DNA of 64,000 nucleotides, from the NCBI GenBank assembly GCA_049300095.1, contig JBAQYM010000202.1, positions 13,493 to 77,492 on the forward strand. The letters run 5' to 3'. The stretch is from SbD1 sp049300095. GTDB lineage: Bacteria; Desulfobacterota; Syntrophobacteria; Syntrophobacterales; Syntrophobacteraceae. The notes below the pieces were generated by a model that made no database searches, had not been told where the DNA came from, and was given only the letters and a program-made list of their open reading frames with translations. Position numbers and translations under genes: made by a program. The first letter of the stretch is position 1. Each line of letters opens with the position of its first letter. Positions 54,645 to 63,857 of this stretch are shown here, one piece after another.

Positions 54645-56620
54645 TGCCGGAGGAGGTCGCGGGCAGTTGCGAGCAAAACAGGTTTAACCGCGTCGGCCTC
54701 ATCGCGGGCGGGGGGCAGTTCCCGTTGCTCTTCTGCCTTGCCGCGCGCCAGGCGTCGGTGAGCGTCCTGGCCGTCGGGTTCGAGGGGGAAACCGACCCGG
54801 CCCTTGCCAAATACGTCGACGAGTTTCACCTGCTCAAACTTGGGCAGTTGAGCAAACTGATAAGGGCCTTCCGCAAAGCGGGGATGACGAATGTCGCCAT
54901 GGCGGGGGCCATCAACAAGACCCGGTTGTACACGCGAATTCGTCCGGACTGGAGGGCGGTGCGGTTTCTCAACAGGCTGCGGAACAAGAAAGATGATTCT
55001 CTCCTGAGGGCCCTTGCCGACGAGCTCGAATCCGAGGGCATTATCGTGCAGCCGTCCACGATTTTTCTTCCCGAACTCCTCGCTCCCGCAGGAACACTCA
55101 CCCGCCGTAAAGCCAATCGCCGCGAACAGGCCGACATCGCCTTCGGATGGTCTCTCGCCAAGGTGATCGGAAGGCTTGACATCGGCCAGTGTATTATTGT
55201 CAAGAACCAGGCCGTGCTCGCCGTCGAAGGAATTGACGGCACCGACGCCACCATTTTGCGGGGAGGCCGGTTGTGCCGCGACGGGGCGGTTGTCGTCAAG
55301 GTGAGCAAGCCCACGCAGGACCTCAGGTTCGATGTTCCGGCCGTCGGGTACGACACCATCCAGTCGATGAAGAGGGTCAACGCGCGCGTCCTGGTGGTCG
55401 AGGCGGGCAGGACCCTCATGTTCGACCGGGAAAAGATGATCGACGCGGCCGATGCCGCCGGGATTTCCATAATCGTGCAAAGAGACGAGCATTTACCGGT
55501 CGAGACCCAGGACCAGGATGCGCTTGAGGCGCTTGCATCCGGTCGTCTCGCTCGGAACGAACGCCTTCCCTCCGTTGCCGTCGGCCCGGAGAGGGGAAAG
55601 CCCGGATTGTCCCCGCTGATCCGCGCCGCGCGCGGCGATGCATCGAGGGTCGGCGTCATTGGAGTGGGCTACCTCGGCCGTTTCCACGCGCAGAAATACG
55701 CAAGGCTTCCCGAGGCCGATCTCGTTTCGGTCGTCGATATCGACGCGTCGCGCGGAAGCAGCGTGGCCCGTGAAGTCGGAACGGAGCCCCTCACCGACTA
55801 TCGCCAGCTTCTCGGAAGGGTTGACGCGGTGAGCATCGTCACCCCCACCCAGCGGCATTTCGAAATCGCCAGGGAGTTCCTGTCGGCGGGAATACACGTG
55901 CTGCTTGAAAAACCGATGACCCGAAGCCTCGAAGAGGCGGACGAACTGGTGGCCCTGGCGCAAAGAAGCGGCGCGATCCTTCAGATAGGGCACCTCGAAC
56001 GTTTTAACTCCGCTTTTGCCGCGATACGTCCCCGCCTGCGGGACCCCATGTTCGTCGAGGCCGACAGGCTGGCGCTTTTCAGCGAGCGGGGTCTCGAGGT
56101 TGACGTGATCCTCGATTTGATGATCCACGACATCGACATTGCGCTCCATATCATCGATTCGCCGCTCAAGGAAATCCACGCATCGGGCATTGCGGTCCTG
56201 AGCCCGCTTCCCGACATAGCCAGCGCGAGAATGGTATTCGAAAACGGGGCGGTTGCGAACCTCACGGCAAGCCGAATTTCGATCAAGAATATGCGAAAGC
56301 TCAGGATATTCCAGGAAAATTGCTATTTCTCCGTCGACTACGCGATCAAGCGGGCTTATGCCGTGTACAGGGAGGCGGAATCCGACGAAGAAGGTTTTCC
56401 CGAACTCTCGATGGAAGAGTTCGAGATCATCGAGAAGGATGCTCTGGAAGAGGAGATCAGTTCTTTTCTGAAATCCGTGCGAACCGGCGGCAAGCCCGAA
56501 GTGGACGGCGGGGAAGGACGGCGCGCGCTCGCGGTCGCTCTGGGAATATCACGGCAGATCGAGGAGCAGATGCGGACAAGATGCCTCATTCAGGGAAAAA
56601 AGGTTTGCATATCTTCATAA
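54644..56620 (+). CDS. lpxI: Fusion of LpxI (UDP-diacylglucosamine pyrophosphatase) and Gfo/Idh/MocA oxidoreductase
   Basis: The N-terminal part (about 15-280) is LpxI: RVGLIAGGGQFPLLF, DEFHLLKLGQLSKLI, MAGAINKTRL, GTDATILRGGRL, and QDLRFDVPAVG near 225-235. It cleaves UDP-2,3-diacylglucosamine, replacing LpxH. After a linker of about 50 residues comes a Rossmann-fold oxidoreductase (335-655): VGVIGVGYLGRFHAQKYARL, the EKP motif in HVLLEKPMTRSLEEAD, and LMIHDIDIALHI. In other genomes these are usually two separate genes. The second domain's substrate may be a nucleotide-sugar like that of GnnA, but no GnnB aminotransferase is here. Confidence 0.9.
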   Translation: MPEEVAGSCEQNRFNRVGLIAGGGQFPLLFCLAARQASVSVLAVGFEGETDPALAKYVDEFHLLKLGQLSKLIRAFRKAGMTNVAMAGAINKTRLYTRIRPDWRAVRFLNRLRNKKDDSLLRALADELESEGIIVQPSTIFLPELLAPAGTLTRRKANRREQADIAFGWSLAKVIGRLDIGQCIIVKNQAVLAVEGIDGTDATILRGGRLCRDGAVVVKVSKPTQDLRFDVPAVGYDTIQSMKRVNARVLVVEAGRTLMFDREKMIDAADAAGISIIVQRDEHLPVETQDQDALEALASGRLARNERLPSVAVGPERGKPGLSPLIRAARGDASRVGVIGVGYLGRFHAQKYARLPEADLVSVVDIDASRGSSVAREVGTEPLTDYRQLLGRVDAVSIVTPTQRHFEIAREFLSAGIHVLLEKPMTRSLEEADELVALAQRSGAILQIGHLERFNSAFAAIRPRLRDPMFVEADRLALFSERGLEVDVILDLMIHDIDIALHIIDSPLKEIHASGIAVLSPLPDIASARMVFENGAVANLTASRISIKNMRKLRIFQENCYFSVDYAIKRAYAVYREAESDEEGFPELSMEEFEIIEKDALEEEISSFLKSVRTGGKPEVDGGEGRRALAVALGISRQIEEQMRTRCLIQGKKVCISS

Positions 56621-57744
56621 GCGCGGGTGAGGCTTCCGGGGACCTTCACGGCTCAAGCCTCGCGCGCGCCCTTCGCTCGATCTCTCCCGAAACGCGCCTG
56701 TCGTGCCTTGGCGGGCCTCGGCTGCGAGAAGCGGGGGTGTCGGTCGTTGTGGACCATCGCGATATTTCGGTTTTCGGCGGGTCCGAGGTCCTGGGCCACA
56801 TTCGCGCCATATACGGCTCGTGGCGAATACTCCGGTCCCATCTTCTCGCCGATCCCCCCGACCTGGTCGTCCTGATCGATTTTCCCGATTTTAATTTTTT
56901 CCTCGGAAAATTTGCCAAAAAGATCGGCGCGCGGGTCTTCTATTACATCAGCCCACAGGTCTGGGCATGGCGTGAACGCCGTGTAAAGACCCTAAAGCGG
57001 CTCGTGGACCGCATGGCGGTTATCCTTCCGTTTGAAAAAGCCTTTTATAAATCCCACGGGATGGCGGTCGACTACGTCGGGCACCCACTGGTGGATATCA
57101 TCGGCTCCACGCCGGATGCGGCGGCCTCTAAAACCAAATGCCGGGGCGATATCCACGGCCCTCTTGTCGGGATTTTGCCGGGAAGCCGCAGAAGTGAAAT
57201 CAAGCTCCTGTTTGAATTGCTGATGGATTCCGCTCGCCTGGTTTTCCACGGGGTCCCCGAGGCGAAATTCATTATCCCCGTGGCCCCGTCGCTCGACACG
57301 GCGATGATTGAAGGATTGGCCGCGAAATGGGAACTGCCCGTGCGGGTCGTCTCCGGTGACACCTACGGCGTGATCCAGGCCTGCGACCTGATTCTTACAT
57401 CATCGGGAACGGTTACCCTGGAAGCGGCAATGCTGGGGACGCCGATGATTATCACCTACAGGATCTCCCGCCTCAGCGCCGCGATAGGAAGGCTGCTCCT
57501 CAGCAAAAGGGAGTGGATTTTTGGATTGCCGAATCTGATTGCCGGCCGGCAGGTGGCCCCCGAATTCATGCAGGAAACCGCCAGGGCCGACCTGATAGCG
57601 GCGGAGGCGATCTCTCATCTGAGAAACCCGGAACGGCTCGAGACGCAACGGCGCGAGTTTATGAGAATCCGCGGGCAACTTGGAGAACCCGGCATAGCCG
57701 AACATGTTGCACGGCTCGTCCTGGAGACCGCGAAGGGGGGCTGA
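56581..57744 (+). CDS. lpxB: Lipid-A-disaccharide synthase LpxB
   Basis: ATG 56581 lies inside the end of the fusion gene (40-base overlap). The 387-residue glycosyltransferase has FISAGEASGDLHGSSLARAL, CLGGPRLREAGVSVVVD, YYISPQVWAWRERR and the donor-site loops GILPGSRRSEI and LTSSGTVTLEAAMLGTPM. It joins UDP-diacylglucosamine and lipid X to form the lipid A disaccharide. The adjacent fusion protein supplies its substrate. Confidence 0.96.
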   Translation: MPHSGKKGLHIFISAGEASGDLHGSSLARALRSISPETRLSCLGGPRLREAGVSVVVDHRDISVFGGSEVLGHIRAIYGSWRILRSHLLADPPDLVVLIDFPDFNFFLGKFAKKIGARVFYYISPQVWAWRERRVKTLKRLVDRMAVILPFEKAFYKSHGMAVDYVGHPLVDIIGSTPDAAASKTKCRGDIHGPLVGILPGSRRSEIKLLFELLMDSARLVFHGVPEAKFIIPVAPSLDTAMIEGLAAKWELPVRVVSGDTYGVIQACDLILTSSGTVTLEAAMLGTPMIITYRISRLSAAIGRLLLSKREWIFGLPNLIAGRQVAPEFMQETARADLIAAEAISHLRNPERLETQRREFMRIRGQLGEPGIAEHVARLVLETAKGG

Positions 57745-59033
57745 TGAGCGTAGCGCAAAAACTCGCCTCTCTCGCTTATCAGGCCGTCTCGAGTGCGGTG
57801 TGGCCCGCCGTGTGTCTTTACTATCTTTGCAGGGCGGGCGCCGACGGCAAGTATTCGAGCAACTGGCGCGCGCGCATGGGTCTCGACCTGCCGGGGCTTC
57901 TGGGCGAGGGCAGGGCGCGGGCCTGGGTTCATGCCCTGTCCGTGGGCGAAACTCTTTCCGCCATCCCCCTGGTAAGAGAAATAAAGAAGCGGCGACCGGA
58001 TCTCGATATCGTCTTCTCGACGGCTACCGAGACGGGGATGTCCATTGCGCGGGAGCGGCTGTCGGACGAGGTGGACCTCTTTTTCTTCATGCCCCACGAC
58101 TTTGCCTGGGCCGTCAGCGCGCTTGTAAGGCGCGTCCGGCCGTCGCTTTTCGTGCTGATCGAAACGGACCTGTGGCCGAATCTCCTCCATGCCCTGAAGA
58201 GGGAGGGGGTTTTTACGGTGCTTGTAAACGGCAGGATGTCTCCGGGCTCCCACAGAAGATATTCCCGGTTCTCCGGCCTTACGGGGATGTTTTTCGATGC
58301 CTTCGACCTCATTTTTACCCAGACCGAACAGGACAGGGCGCGTTTCGAATCCCTGGGCGCGCCTGCCGGAAAGGTATCGGCCGCCGGAAACTTGAAATTC
58401 GAATCTTCGGTTACTCCCGTATCGGAAGCCGGGGCCGTGTCGATCCGGCGGAGAATCGGTCTGGATGCGGGCAGGCCCGTATGGGTCGCCGGCAGTACGC
58501 ACGAAGGCGAAGAGGAGATTATGCTGCGGGTCCATCGGGAGTTGGTGTCACAGTTCCCTGACCTTCTGCTGATAATCGCCCCGAGGAAGATCGACCGCCG
58601 GCATGATATCGAGTCGCTTTGCGCGGCTTCCGGGTTTGGCTGCGCGGTGAGGTCCAGGGGGGAGAGCGCCTCGGGGAAACAGGTCTACCTGCTCGATACT
58701 TTGGGGGAGCTTGGCAAAACGTATGCGGTCTGCGATGTCGCTTTTCTGGGCGGGAGTTTTGTCCCCTTGGGCGGACACAACCCGCTCGAAGTCGTCGCCC
58801 ACGGGAAGCCCGCATGCTGGGGGCCTCATTTTTATAATTTCTCCGAGATCGAGGCCGCTTTGATCGAGACGGGCTGCTGCGGCAAAATGTCGTCTGAAAG
58901 GGAACTGGCGGATTTTATTAAGAACGGCATCGGGAGCGGTGGCGCTTGCAAACCGGGCGCAGCGGCCGGGATCGCCGGCTTTCAGGGTGGTGCGGCAAGC
59001 CGGATTGCTTCCGCGCTGTTGGAAAAAGTCTAA
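57744..59033 (+). CDS. waaA: 3-deoxy-D-manno-octulosonic acid transferase WaaA (KdtA)
   Basis: The 429-residue GT30 enzyme begins with a hydrophobic anchor (YQAVSSAVWPAVCLYYLCRA). It then shows WVHALSVGETLSAIPLV with the catalytic Glu region, FLMPHDFAWAV-like and LIETDLWPNLL motifs, and the donor-binding motif WVAGSTHEGEEE, GGSFVPLGGHNPLE. It attaches Kdo to lipid A precursor on the inner membrane. The TGATG overlap couples it to lpxB; it is the last gene of the operon. Confidence 0.95.
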   Translation: MSVAQKLASLAYQAVSSAVWPAVCLYYLCRAGADGKYSSNWRARMGLDLPGLLGEGRARAWVHALSVGETLSAIPLVREIKKRRPDLDIVFSTATETGMSIARERLSDEVDLFFFMPHDFAWAVSALVRRVRPSLFVLIETDLWPNLLHALKREGVFTVLVNGRMSPGSHRRYSRFSGLTGMFFDAFDLIFTQTEQDRARFESLGAPAGKVSAAGNLKFESSVTPVSEAGAVSIRRRIGLDAGRPVWVAGSTHEGEEEIMLRVHRELVSQFPDLLLIIAPRKIDRRHDIESLCAASGFGCAVRSRGESASGKQVYLLDTLGELGKTYAVCDVAFLGGSFVPLGGHNPLEVVAHGKPACWGPHFYNFSEIEAALIETGCCGKMSSERELADFIKNGIGSGGACKPGAAAGIAGFQGGAASRIASALLEKV

Positions 59034-59565
59034 CGGGATTTATCTGATATTTTGATGGGTTGGCTCCCGGGACATCATGCCTCCGGTCTCCGGCATCGAC
59101 AACCTGCTTCCGAAGCTTGGTAGTCTATTTCATAAATTCGATGACGTATTATTGTGAGCGTTATGTTCTGTTCGCCTTCCGGTATGGACCGCCACATCGT
59201 CATTCCCTGTTTGAGTGTCTCTGGGCGGGAATCCAGCGACTTTGGGATAACTCGTTTTGCTCCAACGCATTGCGAAGACGCTGGATTCCCGCCCAGAAAC
59301 ACTGCGGGAATGACGATAGCATAGCCCGGTCCTTTGCGTCAGGCCCATGCATTCGATACGTCACTGTGATTATGTAAGTATGTATTTATCATCACGGCAT
59401 TTCGGCGGGTGACGAAATTTCGTGAACTTCCTCTAAATCCCGCCATGTAAACCGATCGAACAGATTGCCGATTCAGTGCCGCATTTTGCATCGAAGTGTG
59501 ACAATCCGTGTCACCGCGCGCATCCTGTGAACTCTCAGGTCCGGACCGTCCGGTCTTCGACTTGT
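59034..59565. other. Gap with hairpin repeat and upstream sites
   Basis: The 118-bp hairpin repeat at 59198-59315 fills part of it. Farther on, GTGACA-N5-TGTCAC at 59498-59514 is an inverted repeat about 55 bases upstream of the sigma-54 promoter and could be an activator site. No gene is seen. Confidence 0.5.
59198..59315. repeat. Hairpin repeat of the GTCATTCCC family, stand-alone copy
   Basis: The arms CGTCATTCCC...GGGCGGGAATCCAGCG and CGCTGGATTCCCGCCC...GGGAATGACG pair over the whole unit. It matches the centre of the MITE-like elements but lacks their GAACTTGTCCG ends. A 35-bp shortened version lies at 60046-60080. Confidence 0.78.
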
Positions 59566-59581
59566 TGGAACGGAATTTGCT
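59566..59581 (+). promoter_or_regulatory. Sigma-54 (-24/-12) promoter
   Basis: TTGGAACGGAATTTGCT has GG at 59567-59568 and GC at 59579-59580, ten bases between them, and the TTTGCT end of the consensus. Transcription would start near 59592, 19 bases ahead of ATG 59611. Confidence 0.7.
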
Positions 59582-59610
59582 CCTTACCGGTTCAACAAAG
59601 GAGACTTGAC

Positions 59611-59784
59611 ATGATTGCCTGGATCGAGATCACCTTGGGGTTACTCATCGGAGGGGTTGGGTTCAACCATATTGCCGAGAACCCTCTCCCGGGATGCTGT
59701 GCACTCTTGATTGCCGGTTTTCTTATTATGACCGGCTTTGAAAAAAGGTTGTTCCGCAAGGCCGCCGAGTCGGACGTCGAGTGA
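59611..59784 (+). CDS. Small membrane protein behind a sigma-54 promoter
   Basis: ATG 59611 follows AAAGGAGAC. The 57-residue protein has two hydrophobic segments (WIEITLGLLIGGVGFNHI and CCALLIAGFLIMTGF) joined by a short loop with a CC pair, then a basic tail. No family is recognised. Its sigma-54 promoter suggests regulated expression with the nitrogen, respiratory or stress circuits that use this sigma factor. Confidence 0.65.
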   Translation: MIAWIEITLGLLIGGVGFNHIAENPLPGCCALLIAGFLIMTGFEKRLFRKAAESDVE

Positions 59785-60408
59785 AATTGATGGATCGACA
59801 GGATTTCGTGGGGCGGGCCTTCGGACCTGCCGCTCTCGGAAATTGCGGGCGGGCCGCTGAAGGGATGCCGCGGGGAGCATTTCCATGTTGCGCGGGGAGC
59901 GATCTCCTCCGAAGTCCCGGGCAGCTCTCATTTGATGACGCGGGGAGCATATCCATGTTGCGTAAGGCGGGCCGAAAGGGGCTGTTGCCCAAGTCAAAGT
60001 GCGACGAATTGTTATACTTCGGGTCCGGGCGGCGAACTCTAAAGCCGTCATTCCCGCCCAGAAACACTGCGGGAATGACGATCCTTGGGTCCCGGGCTCA
60101 ACCATGAGCGCATCACGGTTTTACCGCGATTGACTTGCGCAACCGCCCCGGAAGGCCCGCCCCGCGTTGTTCTCCAACCCGGTGCGCGCACTCACGCCAC
60201 GCGGGCCGGTAGCCGCCATCCCCGGCGATCCAACGATTCCCATCCTCCTGAGACCGTTTTCCACTCTCGCAAGACCTCTTTCGATACTGGAAAGATTCTT
60301 CCCGGTAAAAAACAGAAGCCTTCAGTGACCAGGTGGTGTAGAAATGTGGCTGTCGGGGAAACCGAGATCGAAGATGTATCGCTGTCCGCCGGGTGTAAAA
60401 GCGCTTAA
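59785..60408. repeat. Gap with short direct repeats and a hairpin remnant
   Basis: Two copies of GCGGGGAGCAT-TCCATGTTGCG (about 59870 and 59940) differ in one base. A 35-bp hairpin (CGTCATTCCCGCCCAG... ...GGGAATGACG, 60046-60080) is a shortened version of the repeat at 59198. No gene is seen. Confidence 0.5.
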
Positions 60409-62664
60409 ATGCTGCCTGTTTCTCTCATTTTTATCACGGGGTTTGCCGTATCGGTCGGGCAAATCCTGGTCTTGCGCGAATTGCTCGTCCTTTTTTACGG
60501 AAACGAGCTTTCAACGGGCCTGATCCTTGCCTGCTGGCTCCTGTGGACGGCCGCCGGAAGCGGCATCACGGGACGCATCCTTCGAAATCGCACAGCAAAT
60601 CTCAAATCCCTGTTCGCGTGTCTGTGCATATTGTCGCTCAGCCTTCCGGCGACACTCCTTTGGATTCGCGCGGCCCGGGCCGTCTGGTCGGTCCCGGTCG
60701 GCGAACTGCTCTCGCCCGGGCTGATGTTTCTGATCGCGCTCTCATCGACCGCTTCCTTCTGTTTTCTTTCGGGGGCCGCGTTCTCGCTCGCATGGTCGCT
60801 TGCGGCCGCCTCGCCGGGGCGCGGACGAGGGGGCGGCGCACTCGGCATTTACCTGGCCGAGGCCGCCGGGTCCGGAGCGGGTGGCCTCTTCTACTATTTT
60901 ATTCTGCTCCCGGCATTCCCGTCCTTTGCGGGAAGCCTCTTTTTGTGCATGCTCCTGGCGGCCTCGGCGTGCGCGGCCGTTGCGCGGGAAAGATTTCCCG
61001 GCAAGGCCCCCGCGCTGATCGTCGGGCTGACGGCAATGGTTCTTGCGGGCGGACTGCTCGGCTTTTCCGGAAGAATCGATACGGCTACGCGACACCTGCA
61101 ATGGGGGCCCGGTTTTCTGGAATCGCGCGATACGCCCTATCACAACCTCGCCTTCCTTGGAAATTCCGGCCAGTTTTCACTTTTCTGCAACGGGCTGTGG
61201 CTCTACTCGAACCCCGACCCGCAGACTGCCGAGCCGGGCGCGCACCTGCCGCTGCTCCAGCATGCAAGACCCGAAAACGTCCTGGTGATGGGGGATTTCT
61301 CACCGGGTCTGCTCGAAGAGGTCCTGAGGCACCCCGGCATCCGGCGGGTTGACTGCGTGCAGGCCGACCCGCAACTGCTCACATTTGCGGGCGAAATCCT
61401 CCCTTCCGCCTCGGGCGCATACTCGACCGACCCGAGGCTCCGAATCCACCACACGGACCCCAACCGCTTTTTTAGGAGCGCGGAAAGCGGCTACAGCGTC
61501 GTCATCATGGGTGCGGGCGAACCCGTCAACGCCGAGATGAACCGGTTTTACACGGTGGAATTTTTCTCGAAGATCAAGGGCTTGCTGGGGGAGGGGGGCG
61601 TTTTCTCTTTTTCGGTCCCGGGGGCCCCCGACATCATCGGGCCCCGCGAGGCGCTGCTCCTGAAATCATTGAAAAGCACCCTGGATGCGGTTTTTGAATC
61701 CGTTGCCGTTGTGCCGGGCGAGGGCGTGCGGTTCTTTGCGGGAAATGCCGGGGCGGTCACAAAAGACGCCGTGTTATTAATCGAGCGCATGCGGGAGCGC
61801 AAGCTCGATCTTCAATACCTGCGCGATTTTCACCTCTTCGATTGGTTGGGTCGCATCCGCCTCGATTACGTGGATTCAGTGCTTCGCGGAGGCGTCAAAA
61901 CCGAGATCAACAGGGACTTCGAGCCGGTCTGCTATCTGTACGGCCTCGGTTTGTGGGGGGCGCAACTTCATCCCGCGCTCGGAGGATTTTGGGAGCCGAT
62001 TCCAGGCGCGGGGCGCACCTGGTTTCCCGCTGTGCTCGGCATGGCGATCTTTTCGGCCGCGCTCATTTTCCGGGCAAAATCCGGCCCAAGCGCCGCGATT
62101 ACTTTCAACACGGCGGTGTGCGGCGCCCTCCTGATCCTGCTCGAAATAATACTGATCCTCGCCTACCAGATCATAAACGGCGCGATGTACAAGCAGATGG
62201 CGCTCATCATCTCGCTTTTCATGGCGGGGATCGCCGTGGGCGGAGGCATCGGGCGCAAAGTCGGGGCAGGGGCGAAAAGCCCTCTCGCCGGGTTGTTTGT
62301 GGCGCAGACTGCCCTGGCTGTGTACGCGGGCCTGCTTGCCGCCGGAATTTCCGGCCTGGGTGGTCTCTATGCCGGGTCTTCCCTTACCGATTTGATTTTT
62401 TCTCTGCTCGCTTTTATCGCGGGAATGCTCGGGGGCGGACAGTTCGCGCTGGCGGTCCGAGCAAGGGCGGGAATCATCGGGGAGAAGGCGGCGGGGGCCG
62501 GACTTTATGCCGCAGACCTGATCGGCGCGGCGGGAGGGGCGGTTTTGGGCTCGCTTTTCCTGCTGCCGGTTTTCGGCATTCCAAAAACCCTCCTCATGCT
62601 CGCACTGGCGGGCGTGGCCGGATCGGTCACGCTTCTCGGGTCGGGGAAGGGCGCTCGCCTGTAA
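60409..62664 (+). CDS. Membrane protein with spermidine synthase-like domain
   Basis: The 751-residue protein has about seven N-terminal helices (FITGFAVSVGQILVLRELLV...), a central soluble domain of the spermidine synthase/methyltransferase fold (about 230-480, VLVMGDFSPGLLEEVLRHPG then RRVDCVQADPQLLTFAGEI, with ESGYSVVIMGAGEP), and further helices at the C-terminus. This is the membrane-linked COG4262-type family. The usual GGG of active enzymes is replaced by GDF, so aminopropyl transfer is doubtful. No neighbour suggests a substrate. Confidence 0.8.
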   Translation: MLPVSLIFITGFAVSVGQILVLRELLVLFYGNELSTGLILACWLLWTAAGSGITGRILRNRTANLKSLFACLCILSLSLPATLLWIRAARAVWSVPVGELLSPGLMFLIALSSTASFCFLSGAAFSLAWSLAAASPGRGRGGGALGIYLAEAAGSGAGGLFYYFILLPAFPSFAGSLFLCMLLAASACAAVARERFPGKAPALIVGLTAMVLAGGLLGFSGRIDTATRHLQWGPGFLESRDTPYHNLAFLGNSGQFSLFCNGLWLYSNPDPQTAEPGAHLPLLQHARPENVLVMGDFSPGLLEEVLRHPGIRRVDCVQADPQLLTFAGEILPSASGAYSTDPRLRIHHTDPNRFFRSAESGYSVVIMGAGEPVNAEMNRFYTVEFFSKIKGLLGEGGVFSFSVPGAPDIIGPREALLLKSLKSTLDAVFESVAVVPGEGVRFFAGNAGAVTKDAVLLIERMRERKLDLQYLRDFHLFDWLGRIRLDYVDSVLRGGVKTEINRDFEPVCYLYGLGLWGAQLHPALGGFWEPIPGAGRTWFPAVLGMAIFSAALIFRAKSGPSAAITFNTAVCGALLILLEIILILAYQIINGAMYKQMALIISLFMAGIAVGGGIGRKVGAGAKSPLAGLFVAQTALAVYAGLLAAGISGLGGLYAGSSLTDLIFSLLAFIAGMLGGGQFALAVRARAGIIGEKAAGAGLYAADLIGAAGGAVLGSLFLLPVFGIPKTLLMLALAGVAGSVTLLGSGKGARL

Positions 62665-62681
62665 CATCGATTGCCGCCAAA

Positions 62682-63854
62682 TCAGGCGACTTTCCAGATC
62701 CCGGGGATTTCCCGTCCGCACCCGGAGCATTTTCCATCCGTGAGCGATACCTTTTTTATGCTGTATCCCATGCGCTCGATGACGGTCTGCCGGCACCCGG
62801 GGCAGATGGTGTCCCCGGCGGGGTGGCCGGGGACATTGCCGATATAGACGAAATGGAGGCCCTCTTCGCGCGCGGCCTTCCAGGCCGCTTCGAGTGTGCC
62901 TATGGGAGTGGGCTGGAGGCTTTTGAGCTTGTAGAGCGGGTAAAAGCGGGTAAAGTGGACGGGAACGTCAGGCCCGAGTTCCTTCAGTATCCATTGCGAC
63001 ATGGCCCTGATGCGGTCGAGGTCGTCATTTTTTCCGGTGACCACCAGGTTCACGATTTCGGTGTGGATTCGGCGGCGCTTGAGCTGCTTGAGCGTGGCGA
63101 GCACCGGGGCGAGCGTGCCGCCCGTCAACTCGCGGTAATATTCTTCCGTAAATCCCTTGAGATCGATGCAGGCCGCGTCCATGTGCGCACACAGGTCGTC
63201 GAGAGGGCCCGGATTGATGTATCCGTTGGAATGCATCACGTTCAGGATGCGCTTCCGCTTCGCCGCCTTGCCGATTTCGATCATGTATTCGATGAATATG
63301 GTCGGTTCGACATACGTCGAGGCGATAGAGGCGCACCGGTATTGCGCGGCTTTTTCCACGACCTGCTCGGGAGAAAGGCTGTAGTTCAGGGTATCCTCGG
63401 GCTTTGCCTGCGAAATCTCCCAGTTCTGGCAGAATTTGCAGTCGAAGTTGCACCCGGCCGTTGCGAGCGAAAACGAGGTGCTGGCGGGCAGCACGTGGAA
63501 AAACGGTTTCTTCTCGACCGGGTCGATATGAATGGCGCAGGGATTCCCGTAAACGAGAGAGTAGTATTTGCCGTCGCGGTTTTCGCGGACCCGGCACTGC
63601 CCGCGCTCGCCGTCGGCCGTCTCGCACTCGCGGGGGCAAAGCTCGCAGCGCACGCGGCCCCCGGACAGCGGCGTAAAATAAGGCGAGAGTTTTCGGCCGA
63701 TCAGCCCCTTGGTGATTTCCTGCGCCGATGCCCGCGGGGCGAGCATGCTCCAGGGGATAACCTGCGATCCTCCAAGGAGAAGGGCACAGCGCCCGCAGCA
63801 GGCGAAGAAATTCCGCCTGGTGATATTGCCGTTGTCATTGGTGTCAAAAGTCAT
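62682..63854 (-). CDS. amrS: AmrS-like radical SAM enzyme (AmmeMemoRadiSam family)
   Basis: The 390-residue protein starts with a Tat-like signal (NITRRNFFACCGRCALLLGG), unusual for a radical SAM protein. It has a cysteine-rich N-terminal site (CELCPRECETADGERGQC), the radical SAM triplet CNFDCKFC (C135, C139, C142), and a C-terminal zinc ribbon (CPGCRQTVIERMGYS...CSGCGREI). The family occurs with AmmeMemoRadiSam proteins whose product is unknown; those partners are not in view. The start codon touches the flanking TAA of element copy 3, with no ribosome-binding site visible. Confidence 0.85.
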   Translation of the reverse strand: MTFDTNDNGNITRRNFFACCGRCALLLGGSQVIPWSMLAPRASAQEITKGLIGRKLSPYFTPLSGGRVRCELCPRECETADGERGQCRVRENRDGKYYSLVYGNPCAIHIDPVEKKPFFHVLPASTSFSLATAGCNFDCKFCQNWEISQAKPEDTLNYSLSPEQVVEKAAQYRCASIASTYVEPTIFIEYMIEIGKAAKRKRILNVMHSNGYINPGPLDDLCAHMDAACIDLKGFTEEYYRELTGGTLAPVLATLKQLKRRRIHTEIVNLVVTGKNDDLDRIRAMSQWILKELGPDVPVHFTRFYPLYKLKSLQPTPIGTLEAAWKAAREEGLHFVYIGNVPGHPAGDTICPGCRQTVIERMGYSIKKVSLTDGKCSGCGREIPGIWKVA

Positions 63855-63857
63855 TTA

